From NCBI RefSeq assembly GCF_900101435.1, contig NZ_FMZH01000006.1, positions 64,902 through 128,901 on the forward strand: 64,000 nt of DNA, in the 5' to 3' direction. The first letter of the stretch is position 1. The number at the start of each line of letters is the position of its first letter. Below, in pieces: positions 46,501 to 54,565 of this stretch. The notes under the pieces are model-generated. The model was not told where the DNA came from, searched no databases, and worked only from the letters and a program-made list of their open reading frames with translations. The stretch is from Pedobacter soli (GTDB taxonomy: Bacteria > Bacteroidota > Bacteroidia > Sphingobacteriales > Sphingobacteriaceae). Made by a program: the position numbers and the translations under genes.

Positions 46501-47039
46501 GCACTCTCTCCGGCTATGGTAAATTTAAAATTTCCGTTCTCATCGGTCTTATGAAAAATTTTGGTTCCCTTAATCAGAATCGAAGTATTGGGCATGGCTC
46601 CACCCTTCTCATCAACCACTTTACCGCTCACCTCGATGTTTTTAAACAGGTTTAACAGTTTTTCAAATACCGAAATTTCGGTGGCTTTGATAATCACTGT
46701 TTTTTCATCAATGGTATAGGTTAATGGTTTACCAGCCAGGCATTTTTTCATTACCTCATCTAAAGGGGCATTTTTAAAAACGGCATTGATGATTTCGCTG
46801 CTTTGCAGTTTATCGGCTTCCCACAATACATTATAGCCGGTTTGTTTTCTGATTTCTTTGAAAACCTGCTTAATGGTAATGCGTTTATTGACTAAAGAAA
46901 GGCTTTGGGCATTGCTTGTTGCGGCACTTGCCTGAGGTAGGGCAGTTACCATTAAAACTATAAAGAGTTTCATCACGCGCAAAAATTTGGTCATGCAGGA
47001 GCTATGCCTGCAAAAATTATTAGCAGAATTTATATACAT
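43578..47039 (-). CDS. SusC/RagA family TonB-dependent transporter with STN domain
   Basis: A 1153-residue outer-membrane transporter. After the signal peptide comes a secretin/TonB N-terminal (STN) domain (about 45-118, RITIKQVFKEIRKQTGYNVLWEADKL). A carboxypeptidase-regulatory-like domain follows (about 135-205, VSGKVVDEKGGAMPNTSILIKGT), then the SusC hallmark LEDVVVVGYGTQKRANLTGAV and the plug (FNIRGFTSINGGTPLILVDNVP). The C-terminal barrel ends in NMNF-type FGMNFNF. The STN domain marks it as a signalling transporter that talks to the FecR-like protein upstream. ATG 47039 gives a long leader; ATG 46994 (MTKFLRVMKLF) is also plausible. Confidence 0.96.
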   Translation of the reverse strand: MYINSANNFCRHSSCMTKFLRVMKLFIVLMVTALPQASAATSNAQSLSLVNKRITIKQVFKEIRKQTGYNVLWEADKLQSSEIINAVFKNAPLDEVMKKCLAGKPLTYTIDEKTVIIKATEISVFEKLLNLFKNIEVSGKVVDEKGGAMPNTSILIKGTKIFHKTDENGNFKFTIAGESAVLVVSYLGYKTQEVPVNKSGSLTISLQPDLADLEDVVVVGYGTQKRANLTGAVDAIGAKQLENRPIANVGQGLQGLIPNLNISIANGRPNTAPEFNIRGFTSINGGTPLILVDNVPFSSSDLLTLNPADIESVSVLKDAASSAIYGARAPFGVVLIVTRTAKSSKLNVGVNAYTAYRTVGKLPEVVTDPYQVLKAKNEAAFPLYNPAYSAALVEAARLRSLDPSLPEVILDPTDPNKWFYIGSTDWLREAYNQSAPTYNVGVTVAKKADQVSYYLSANYYKQKGMIKNADENNNIYNLRGKVDLNVTKWLTLSNNTMLTSTYYEAPTFIDGNYFWNINRTNVTDIPRNPDGSWTSAGASLLGAVQEGGRKTLSSNTVQTTFSFDASLVKDIWSLKGDATLRRVNNLNKSYEIPVPYKTGPNLSPPLSTSTSASDQHANTKYNIINLYTEAHKKLGNHFVSGLVGYNQEELRFNSFTASRKLLISNSLPSINLATGDQTVTESISEWAVQGLFYRVNYNFKERYLLELNGRYDGSSRFAPGRRWVFVPSGSAGWVLSDEKFFAPVKEFLSMNTFKIRGSYGVLGNQAAAGEYDYLSKLSSGKTSQILGGAQPTYVSPPAAISSTFTWEKVSSVNLGIDAAFFKNRLEVNFDRYTRFTKNMLVPGKPLPGVFGTASPTNNAADLKTKGWELKLGWKDQATLGGSPFSYNVVLALSDSRTYITRFDNPNKLLSNYYEGMELGEIWGLEAEGFFQNADELKNHANQTAVGTDDQRYQYFVGDIKFKDRNNDGKIDFGNKTVDNSGDYYKLGNNRNRLPYSIDLSGAWKGFDLRVYIQGVAKRDWYASGSNIYFWGIYAQPWTNVTVQNLDHWSPETPNAYFPRIKAYAAEDTGEELGIPNTRYLQDASYMRVKNITLGYTLPKSLLKRAKIENVHFYVSGENLFEHSNLKVKLDPEGLDGNIYPFQRTFSFGMNFNF

Positions 47040-47126
47040 TTGTTTGTTTGATTTTGGTTTCTATTATTCTATCGCATAGTTTATATTGAACTGATCCAAA
47101 CATTCGCCGGTTTAGGCCGGCTCAGG

Positions 47127-47162
47127 GTCAGTAATGTTGGTAGCATTGCTGACTTTTTTTTT
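47127..47162 (+). terminator. Hairpin plus T-tract between fecR and susC, plus-strand orientation
   Basis: GTCAGTAATG (47127-47136) and CATTGCTGAC (47144-47153) form a 10-bp stem with one G-U pair, followed by about nine T. On the plus strand it is a classical terminator, but both flanking genes are on the minus strand. It may block antisense transcription, or its minus-strand form may shape the 5' leader of susC. Confidence 0.6.
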
Positions 47163-47180
47163 GGATTGCAGTTTTAAGGT

Positions 47181-48341
47181 TTATTTCATTACTACAATCC
47201 TCCTTTCTTCAATTTTAAAATGAACAGATCCTGTTTCTTCTATTTTGCTCAGCACCTGCGATACATTTCCAAACCTGGAAACGGTACCGCTAAAACCTTT
47301 GGTTAACAAACTTTTATCTTTAAATATTATCTCTACATTGTACCAGCGCGATACTTTGCGCATAATACTTTCCAGATCTTCATCATCGAACATAAAAAGG
47401 CCTTCCTTCCAAGCTACGGCCTCTTCGGTATCTACCGCGTTTACCTTAACCGAAGTGCCTTTTAGCACCGACTGTTCGCCAGGCTTTAAAACTTTGGCCA
47501 GATTTCCGGTTCCGCCTGCAGGTGTAACCCTAACCGATCCCTCTACAAGTGTAGTTTTGGTATTGTCTTCATTATCGTAGCTGTTGATATTGAAATGGGT
47601 ACCCAAAACTTCTACCAACTGGGTTTCGGTTTTTACATTAAACGGAACCCTTTGTCCATGGTCAGTTTTTTTAGCTACTTCGAAATAGGCTTCGCCGGTA
47701 AGCTGTATCTCGCGACCGGTATTGGCAAATGCTGTCGGGTATTTTAATGACGAGCCTGCATTGAGCCAGACTTTGGTACCATCGGGCAGGTTAATCTGGT
47801 ATTGGCCACCCTTTGGCGTTTCGATGGTATTAAACTGTGGTTTTCCGCCAAGTAATTGGGCAGTGGTATTTTTAGCGGTGTATACCAGCTCACCTTTAGC
47901 AGTTTTGGTAATACTTACCCCCTCCTGATCGGCTATTTTACCATTCTGCACATCATCGAGCACAATTCTGGTGCCGTTGGCTAAAGTAAGGAAGGCCTTA
48001 TTGCCGCCGGGTTTGATATCATTTTGCACCAATGATCCGGTATTTTGAACTCCGGATTTAGGGGTATGCAGATATTGATAAAACCCAAAACCCAATGCCA
48101 GCAAAATGACTGCTGCAGCTGCCCAACCCCATGGCATTTTTACTTTTTTGGGCTGCTGGTTACGTTCCTGTATGCTTGCCCACATCGAATGCCCAAGCGA
48201 AGCATAATCCGGCTCGGAAGGTAATGCCTCCTGGTTTTCGGTTACCTTCAGGTACCACGACTCTACAATAGCCGCTTCTTCGGGTGTACAATTCCCGGCC
48301 AGGTATTTTTCCAGTAATGCTTCAGCTCGTTTATGGTTCAT
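47181..48341 (-). CDS. FecR family anti-sigma factor
   Basis: A 386-residue membrane-spanning regulator. An N-terminal cytoplasmic sigma-binding part (ALLEKYLAGNCTPEEAAIVESWYL) is followed by one transmembrane helix at about 73-92 (WGWAAAAVILLALGFGFYQYL). The FecR domain has NTIETPKGGQYQINLPDGTKVWLNAGSSLKYP, FEVAKK and LVEVLGTHFNINSY. The C-terminal DUF4974 domain is FDDEDLESIMRKVSRWYNVEIIF. It relays substrate sensing by the STN domain of SusC to the ECF sigma factor encoded upstream. Confidence 0.95.
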   Translation of the reverse strand: MNHKRAEALLEKYLAGNCTPEEAAIVESWYLKVTENQEALPSEPDYASLGHSMWASIQERNQQPKKVKMPWGWAAAAVILLALGFGFYQYLHTPKSGVQNTGSLVQNDIKPGGNKAFLTLANGTRIVLDDVQNGKIADQEGVSITKTAKGELVYTAKNTTAQLLGGKPQFNTIETPKGGQYQINLPDGTKVWLNAGSSLKYPTAFANTGREIQLTGEAYFEVAKKTDHGQRVPFNVKTETQLVEVLGTHFNINSYDNEDNTKTTLVEGSVRVTPAGGTGNLAKVLKPGEQSVLKGTSVKVNAVDTEEAVAWKEGLFMFDDEDLESIMRKVSRWYNVEIIFKDKSLLTKGFSGTVSRFGNVSQVLSKIEETGSVHFKIEERRIVVMK

Positions 48342-48429
48342 AACTTACAGTATCGGTTGATGTATGGTTATGAACATTTGCCCGGGTGTTGGGCGTAGAA
48401 AAAAATAAAAAAAAATTAAAATTGAAAAA

Positions 48430-48996
48430 TCAGAAGAGGAAAACGAACAAACTACCCAGTTTTAAGCGCAGGATTTTCAGCGCATTGTTCATTTGTTTTT
48501 TAACCGTTTTATCAGAAATTTCCATCCGTAGCGCAATTTCACGGTGTGATAAATGTGCGTTGCGGCTCAACTCAAAAATCTCGCGCATTTTTGCAGGCAA
48601 CTGCGCCACTTCGAGCTCAATCCGTTTGGCCAGTTCGCGGTTGCGCACCAGGTGGTCGGTGGTATTGTTGCCGGCTTCGATAAACTTCTCGAGCGAATTT
48701 AAGTAGTTGTTTTTTACTTTTCCGCGTTGAAACAGTTTAAGGATACTGTTACGCACGGCAGCATATAAAAAACACGATAAGGAAGTGTGAATTTCGAGTG
48801 CTTCAGATTTCGACCACAGCATTACAAATACATCCTGCACCACATCTCTTGCTTCTTCGTCGTTTTGAAGGACCTTACGTGCATAGCGGAATAGTATAGC
48901 CCAGTAGCGCTGGTAAATTTCTGCATAAGCACGGTGGTTACGCTCCTTCAGGAGTAGTAAAAGCTCATCATCAGTATTCAGATTATAATCACCCAT
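48430..48996 (-). CDS. ECF RNA polymerase sigma-70 factor (FecI-like)
   Basis: A 188-residue ECF sigma factor. Region 2 is AYAEIYQRYWAILFRYARKVLQNDEEARDVVQDVFVMLW and region 4 is LPAKMREIFELSRNAHLSHREIALRMEISDKTVKKQMNNALKILR. It is the first gene of the sigma / FecR / SusC / SusD / phosphoesterase set on the minus strand and should switch on the susCD genes when substrate is sensed. Confidence 0.96.
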   Translation of the reverse strand: MGDYNLNTDDELLLLLKERNHRAYAEIYQRYWAILFRYARKVLQNDEEARDVVQDVFVMLWSKSEALEIHTSLSCFLYAAVRNSILKLFQRGKVKNNYLNSLEKFIEAGNNTTDHLVRNRELAKRIELEVAQLPAKMREIFELSRNAHLSHREIALRMEISDKTVKKQMNNALKILRLKLGSLFVFLF

Positions 48997-49109
48997 TACC
49001 GTCCTAAATTTCTTGCAAAAAAACTATTCTGATGTTAAATATACAATTCTCTGCGTATTAACAATTTGTTAAGTATAAAAATATTTTTGTATACAAATAC
49101 TAAAGTACT

Positions 49110-50010
49110 TTGAGCAGGATAAGTGGTAAACCGGGACAGGGCCGAAGGCTAGAAGGGATCGTAATGCTTTTGCTAATTGCTTTCCCATCGCTCAATCTTG
49201 CCTCGGTTAGCCACCGAACCGCTCTTTCTTTTCTCTTGATAGAAAAGAAACAAAAGATCAAGGCTTGGATCCGATGTTGGATAAAATCGTCAAAGCTTTT
49301 ATAGCGGCAGCGCAAGTCCCGCCGAAGGGTCGGGAAGAACACGCTGCCTTGGGCAGTAGTATTTGAACGTTTGTACAGAAGCTTTAACGTTTTCTCCTGC
49401 CATCATCTCCTATGCCGGAGGGCAGGGTGCAGAAGTATGGCGTTTAAAGGTTGTCACCCTGAGCCTCCCGATACATCGGGATCAGCATCTCTCATTTGCT
49501 AATGCTTCGTAACGCCTTTCAATAATCTCTTTGTCATGCTGAGCGCAGCGAAGCAACGCTTTTTTGTTTACGTTGGTAAATAAGAGCCCCTGAAACACCC
49601 ATCCGACCAGCCGGGCGGAAATTCAGGGTGACGGCTAGAGGGGATCGTCATTCCCGCGCAGGCGGGAACCACGAAGTGCTCAGCGAAGCTAATCTTAATG
49701 CGAACGCTGGTTGCTTTCCCACCGCTCAATCTTGCCTCGGTTAGCCACCGAACCGCTCTTTCTTTTCTCTTGATAGAAAAGAAACAAACTTGAGCGCAGC
49801 GAAAGCATGCCAGCCGATGAAAACAACAACAAAAATGGCATAACTGAAAGGCTTGGATCTGATGTTGGATAAAATCGCCAAAGCTTTTATAGCGGCAGCG
49901 CAAGTCCCGCCGAAGGGTCGGGAAGAACACGCTGCCTTGGGCAGTAGTATTTGAACGTTTGTGCAGAAGCTTTAACGTTTTCTCCTGCCATCATCTCCTA
50001 TGCCGCTGGA
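49110..50010. repeat. Duplicated repeat block with REP-like fragments
   Basis: Two long copies in the same orientation lie at about 49177-49417 and 49711-50006. They share the segments from TTGCTTTCCCA through TCTTGATAGAAAAGAAACAAA and from GGCTTGGATC to CATCATCTCCTATGCCG. The second copy carries about 55 extra bases between these parts. Between the copies are REP-like fragments (CTGAGCGCAGCGAAGCA, GTCATTCCCGCGCAGGCGGG). Short open frames read inside the two copies share frame and residues only because the DNA is duplicated. No gene is supported between 49016 and 50239. Confidence 0.85.
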
Positions 50011-50239
50011 AAAAATGCTGGCAGCATGTGTAGAGAATCCTCTTTTGACTGTCATCCTGAGCCTGTCGAAGGACTTTCATTAATTCATTCTCTAATGCCG
50101 CACGCATTAATAGCGAAGTGCATCCATCCAAATACTGCATCAATCCCTACCCCTGCTATTTCGCCCCCTGCCTTTACTGTTTTATGGTTTTAGTTTTGCT
50201 ATTATTGCGGCAAGTTTGATGCATATTAAACTTAACACC

Positions 50240-51847
50240 ATGAAAAAAATACTTTTTACTTTACTCTGCTTCTTCATTGCGCTATCAACCGTACAGGCGC
50301 AAAAAGGCATTAATTTTTCCCGCACCTACCCTGCCGGTGGGAGACTGCTGATGCATGTAGATAGTGCGGCTAAAAACATCTACTACGCTAATGTATTCCC
50401 CAATCAACCCAATACCTCCTTTAGTTACTTACCTGAGGTTAACCAGGTTAATATTCAGATTAATTTCAGGGAAAAAGTCCATATACAAAATTACAGGTAT
50501 ACTATACTCATCGATAACAAACCAACGATTGTAAATCAATCGATTAACGAAGCTCAACTGGAAGATACCCACGCAGGTGGCGACGAAGAAATATTCCGTT
50601 CTGCAACACTGGGTACTTTTCCGGTAAAGGGCAAAGTAATTACTACTTTGGTATACAGCACCGAAAAGCCGCTTGATATTGAAAAAGCCGTGCTATATGG
50701 TAAGTCACTTCCTAAAGCAAAAATTAAAGCATTTTTAAAGCGCACGGTAACAGACAAAGGAGTTAACTACAGCCCGATAACTGACCCTAAAGAAAGTACC
50801 CAACTTACTTTAACTGAAAAAGACGATGAACTAACCCTTGTGAAAGACAGATCGGCCATCGATTACCTCTACTACACCACCATAAAAGATAAGCAAACCC
50901 AAAAAATAATCTACGAATCAACTGCCTGGCAGTATGGCGGCTATATTGATGAAGCCAATGAGTTTTCGCCTTACCTGCAGGTTGATAAAAGTATTTTCAA
51001 AAAATCGGGCGATTATGAAATTATCATTCAGCCCTCCACCTTTTCACGGTTTAAAATGCCGGCAAATGAAATGGAGAAATACACCGCCAGGTATACCCTC
51101 GCCATCACTTTGGATCAGGAAAACTACAGCAAAAGGGAACTTTGGATGTATGTACTGTTTGCAGCACTTGCTATCGGATTCGCCTTTCTTGTTATCCTCT
51201 ACTTCATTAAAAAACGAAACCAAAAAAAGCTGGCAGAAAATGAGCAGCAAAAAAACACCGCAAAGCTCCGGCTTAACGCTATCCGCTCCCAGTTAAACCC
51301 ACATTTTATGTTTAATGCGCTTTCGGGCATTCAAAACTTAATGAACAAAAACGAGATCGATAACGCCAACAAATACCTGTCTAAATTTGCCCGCTTAACC
51401 CGCAATGTACTACACGACAGAGAATTGATCAGTTTAGCACAGGAAAAAACTTTACTGGACGATTACCTCCAAATGGAGCAATTGCGTTTTGGTTTTAATT
51501 ATGAAATCAATCACCCCGAAAACCTCGATTTAGACATTACCGAAATACCGGCCATGCTGCTACAGCCTTTTGTAGAAAATGCAGTAAAACATGGTATATC
51601 TAAAAAGGCTGCCGAGGGTAAAATTAGCATCGCCTTTATGCAGCAGGGAAAGGATCTGGTATTAACGGTTACTGATAATGGAAATGGCTTCGACACTGCA
51701 AAAAAGAGTAGCGGTTTAGGGCTTCAATTGAGTAACAACAGAATAACCCTGTTAAATGATATTTATAAAGAAAATCGCTTTACTTTGGCTGTACAAACAA
51801 ACCCTGGTGACACTAAAATAAGCCTAACCTTAACCGATTGGCTGTAA
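50240..51847 (+). CDS. LytS-type sensor histidine kinase with periplasmic sensor
   Basis: A sensor kinase of about 535 residues starting at ATG 50240 (MKKILFTLLCFFIALSTVQAQ, signal peptide); an in-frame ATG at 50216 would add eight residues. Residues about 25-295 are a periplasmic domain I do not recognise. One transmembrane helix lies at about 302-322 (MYVLFAALAIGFAFLVILYF), then a short linker, the His_kinase box QLNPHFMFNALSGIQNLMN with H355, and a HATPase domain (LLQPFVENAVKHGISK, SGLGLQLSNNRITLL). Its partner LytTR regulator is the next gene. The last 22 bp, stop included, are duplicated downstream. Confidence 0.9.
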   Translation: MKKILFTLLCFFIALSTVQAQKGINFSRTYPAGGRLLMHVDSAAKNIYYANVFPNQPNTSFSYLPEVNQVNIQINFREKVHIQNYRYTILIDNKPTIVNQSINEAQLEDTHAGGDEEIFRSATLGTFPVKGKVITTLVYSTEKPLDIEKAVLYGKSLPKAKIKAFLKRTVTDKGVNYSPITDPKESTQLTLTEKDDELTLVKDRSAIDYLYYTTIKDKQTQKIIYESTAWQYGGYIDEANEFSPYLQVDKSIFKKSGDYEIIIQPSTFSRFKMPANEMEKYTARYTLAITLDQENYSKRELWMYVLFAALAIGFAFLVILYFIKKRNQKKLAENEQQKNTAKLRLNAIRSQLNPHFMFNALSGIQNLMNKNEIDNANKYLSKFARLTRNVLHDRELISLAQEKTLLDDYLQMEQLRFGFNYEINHPENLDLDITEIPAMLLQPFVENAVKHGISKKAAEGKISIAFMQQGKDLVLTVTDNGNGFDTAKKSSGLGLQLSNNRITLLNDIYKENRFTLAVQTNPGDTKISLTLTDWL

Positions 51848-51950
51848 CAATAAATTAATATTTATTTAAGTCATTCGACACCTGTAGAATCAGTGTTGAT
51901 CAGTGTTTATCTGTGGCTAAAAATAATTAACCTTAACCGACTGGCTGTAA
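51826..51950. repeat. Small insertion flanked by a 22-bp copy of the kinase gene end
   Basis: The final 22 bp of the kinase gene (51826-51847, stop included) recur at 51929-51950 with a single mismatch, immediately before the next start codon. The 81 bp between the copies include AATCAGTGTTGATCAGTGTT and TATCTGTGGCTAAAA, a phrase I know as a common small intergenic repeat. The arrangement looks like an insertion with duplication of the target sequence. Confidence 0.8.
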
Positions 51951-51951
51951 T

Positions 51952-52701
51952 ATGATGAGAGCAGTTTTAATAGACGACGAAATATCCAACTTAGAAAACC
52001 TGCAGGCTTTGCTTAACAAACATTGCCAGCAGGTAACGGTAGCGGCCACAGCTCAAGACGTAAGTAACGGCGTTGCTGCCATTGAAAAACATACCCCCGA
52101 TTTGGTATTTCTGGATATTCAAATGGGCGAACAAACCGGTTTTGAAGTATTAAAACTGCTCCCAATGCGTAATTTCGAAGTTATTTTTGTTACCGCCTAC
52201 GACCAATATGGCATACAAGCCGTAAAATTTGCAGCCTTAGATTATCTGCTAAAACCTGTTGATATTGAAGAACTGAAAGAAGCCGTAAATAAAACCGGGC
52301 GGAAACTGGTAGCGCAAACACCAACTGCCCAGCTCGATTTTTTACTGCAGCAACTCAAAAAGCCCGAAGCGAGTGTGAGCAAAATTGCCCTGCAAATGCA
52401 AAACGAAATCAGGTACATTGGCTTAACCGAGATTATCCGTTGCGAAGCCGATAATACCTATACCCACTTCTTCCTTGCCGACGGCGAAAAAATACTGGTT
52501 TCTAAATCGCTTAAAGAATATGCCGATTTGCTGCGCCCCAATGGCTTTTTAAGAACACACCAAAGTCATCTGGTGAACCCGAAATATGTAAAAAGCTGGT
52601 TAAAGGAAGATGGCGGCATCCTGCTTTTGAGCACGGGAGAAAAAATCCCGATTTCTAAACCGAATAAGGAGACGGTAAAAAAGGCTTTGCAGCAGCTTTA
52701 A
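51952..52701 (+). CDS. LytTR family response regulator
   Basis: A 249-residue regulator with a receiver domain (DDE at 8-10, phospho-acceptor Asp55 in LVFLDIQMGE, Lys in YLLKPVDIEEL) and a LytTR DNA-binding domain (RYIGLTEIIRCEADNTYTHFFL, FLRTHQSHLVNPKYVKSWL, IPISKPNKETV). It pairs with the kinase just upstream. ATG 51952 and 51955 are adjacent and equally likely. Confidence 0.95.
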   Translation: MMRAVLIDDEISNLENLQALLNKHCQQVTVAATAQDVSNGVAAIEKHTPDLVFLDIQMGEQTGFEVLKLLPMRNFEVIFVTAYDQYGIQAVKFAALDYLLKPVDIEELKEAVNKTGRKLVAQTPTAQLDFLLQQLKKPEASVSKIALQMQNEIRYIGLTEIIRCEADNTYTHFFLADGEKILVSKSLKEYADLLRPNGFLRTHQSHLVNPKYVKSWLKEDGGILLLSTGEKIPISKPNKETVKKALQQL

Positions 52702-52719
52702 TTTTTTTTAACCACAAAG

Positions 52720-53235
52720 AACTCCAAACTTGCTCGACCACCTTAGACACCTAAGCACACCTGAGCAGCAAGCGATATCTTAAACGCCCAGACATCAGAC
52801 CTCCGACCCCGGACCTCCGACTTTTTTAACCGCAAAGCACGCAAAGGAAAAAGACGCAGAGGGTATAGAGCTGGGTGTTTCATGCCATCGTCTATTTTAC
52901 ATCTTCCATCATTCCTCCTCGCGAACCTCCGACTCCAAACTCACAACTCCAAACTCGCTCGACCACCTTAGACACCTAAGCACACCTGAGCAGCAAGCGA
53001 TATCTTAAACGCCCAGACATCAGACCTCCGACCCCGGACCTCCGACTTTTTTAACCGCAAAGCACACAAAGGAAAAAGACGCAGAGGGTATAGAGCTGGG
53101 TGTTTCATGCCATCGTCTATTTTACATCTTCCATCATTCCTCCTCGCGAACCTCCGACTCCAAACTCCAAACTCGCTCAACCACCTGAGACACCTAAGCA
53201 CACCTGAGTAGCAAGCGACATCCTAAACGCCCTGA
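52720..53235. repeat. Direct repeats of a ~220-bp unit (2.3 copies)
   Basis: The unit, aligned at GACCACCTTAGACACC, recurs at 52736, 52961 and (partial) 53179, so periods are 225 and 218. The 7-bp difference is the loss of a short CTCACAA-type segment. The unit contains CCGCAAAGCAC, GACGCAGAGG and TCCATCATTCCTCCTCGCGA blocks. The same blocks form the repeats at 56921-57600 on the other side of the redox operon, in the same orientation. No gene lies in the interval 52702-53338. Confidence 0.88.
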
Positions 53236-53255
53236 AATCTAATGCTATTCAATAA

Positions 53256-53284
53256 CAAAGCGCTTGGTTCTACCAAACGCTTTG
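53256..53284 (-). terminator. Hairpin downstream of the DUF3570 gene
   Basis: CAAAGCG / CGCTTTG arms enclose an inner TTGGT / ACCAA stem, with single mismatched bases between. It lies about 55 bp past the stop of the redox operon's last gene and lacks a strong T-tract. Confidence 0.5.
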
Positions 53285-53338
53285 TACCTATATTGAAGCT
53301 ATCAATGATATTTCATCCTTTAGATTAGCTTGTGCGAT

Positions 53339-54550
53339 CTATTTAAATTTCAGGTTTAATGAAACAATGTTCGAGGCTAATCCTGTTGAACGGGCATAAT
53401 GGCCATACCTGAGCTCAAGCATATTGAGGCGCTGCCAGCCCAGTACGCCTTTTGGAGGCGAAAAACGAATCCCCATACCATAGAAATCACTGTTCAATGT
53501 AGAAAGGTCATAGTCGCTGGTAAAATACTGCGCAGTTGGATCATGCTGACCATACGCTGCAAAATACCTGGTGCCGGTTTGGTTGTTATACCGGTAAAAA
53601 GGACTGATGGAAAAGAAGGAGTTAACCTTTACCGGGATTTCTAGCTCAGCCGTGTGTGCTCTTATCCCCCAGTTATCCATATAATAACGGTAAAAACTCC
53701 TGATTACAAAACGATCGCCCAGGAAATAATTCATCCTCAAGCCAATGGGCAGTTTATAACGTTTATCGGGAAGTGTTTCTGCCCGCAGTGAACCATCTGT
53801 AAAATAATCACGCTGGTATTTGGTTGCCAGTAATCCATGCTGATAGGAAGGCTCGAGAATTAAGGCCGCCTGAAAGTTTTTATTAATGACCTGCGCGAGG
53901 GAGAATGATGCGCTGAAGGAGTTTCTGGGAGCGGTTCCATATTCTTCGCCGCGTTTACCCGTGTTTCCCGTTCGCAGCTCGACAGGCAAAATTACCGTCC
54001 ACTGATCGAGGAAAGCCTGAAGCTTAAAGTCAAACTGGGTATTTTTATCTTTGGATAAACGGGTAAGGTTAAAAGCAGCCCCTACCGATTGATAGTCAAA
54101 CTCCGTAGAATAAGAGCCTGTAAAACCATAAGCATTACCTGTTTGCTCATTGGAATGTGTCCAGTTGAGCGATGGATAAATACGCGTATCAGCAGCAGAT
54201 GCTGAAGAGATTGTACTGGGATCAATCTTATCTGATGAAGCTGAGGTATAATGATCGATCCCCAGTTCGAAAAGAAAGGTATTTTTTTTTCCCCGTTTGT
54301 TGAACCTCGACAGTTGCAGGTCGATGGTATTGGCGATATCGCTCAGTTTTTCGGTACCTATACCCCCGGTTACAGCAGAATTGTTGCCATTCTGGTTATA
54401 ATAAGCAGACACCAGGTTTACTTCATCAATTTTTAATTTTCTGGACTGATAACTGCTGCTATCGGGTTTTATCGCTACAGGAGTAGTTTGTGCATAGGCA
54501 CCGAACATGCCCAGGTACATAAAAAGCACATGGAAATATATTTTTTTCAT
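53339..54550 (-). CDS. DUF3570 outer-membrane beta-barrel protein
   Basis: A 403-residue exported protein (signal peptide MKKIYFHVLFMYLGMFGAYAQ). The body is rich in aromatic-alternating beta strands (FLFELGIDHYTSASSDKI, GFTGSYSTEFDYQSVGAAFNLTRLS, FVIRSFYRYYMDNWG, SFFSISPFYRYNNQTGTRYF) and ends LNLKFK, a barrel-like C-terminus. This fits DUF3570, which I recall as often encoded next to DUF4266, ApbE and thioredoxin-like genes, as here. The role is probably an outer-membrane partner of a periplasmic redox lipoprotein (inference). Confidence 0.82.
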   Translation of the reverse strand: MKKIYFHVLFMYLGMFGAYAQTTPVAIKPDSSSYQSRKLKIDEVNLVSAYYNQNGNNSAVTGGIGTEKLSDIANTIDLQLSRFNKRGKKNTFLFELGIDHYTSASSDKIDPSTISSASAADTRIYPSLNWTHSNEQTGNAYGFTGSYSTEFDYQSVGAAFNLTRLSKDKNTQFDFKLQAFLDQWTVILPVELRTGNTGKRGEEYGTAPRNSFSASFSLAQVINKNFQAALILEPSYQHGLLATKYQRDYFTDGSLRAETLPDKRYKLPIGLRMNYFLGDRFVIRSFYRYYMDNWGIRAHTAELEIPVKVNSFFSISPFYRYNNQTGTRYFAAYGQHDPTAQYFTSDYDLSTLNSDFYGMGIRFSPPKGVLGWQRLNMLELRYGHYARSTGLASNIVSLNLKFK

Positions 54551-54565
54551 AGCTGCTCTTCTCTT

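Noticed and set aside
49100..50193. Small proteins of 64-120 residues in the repeat block
   Set aside because: They read through duplicated repeat DNA and REP-like fragments; start sites and frames follow the repeats and show no domain.
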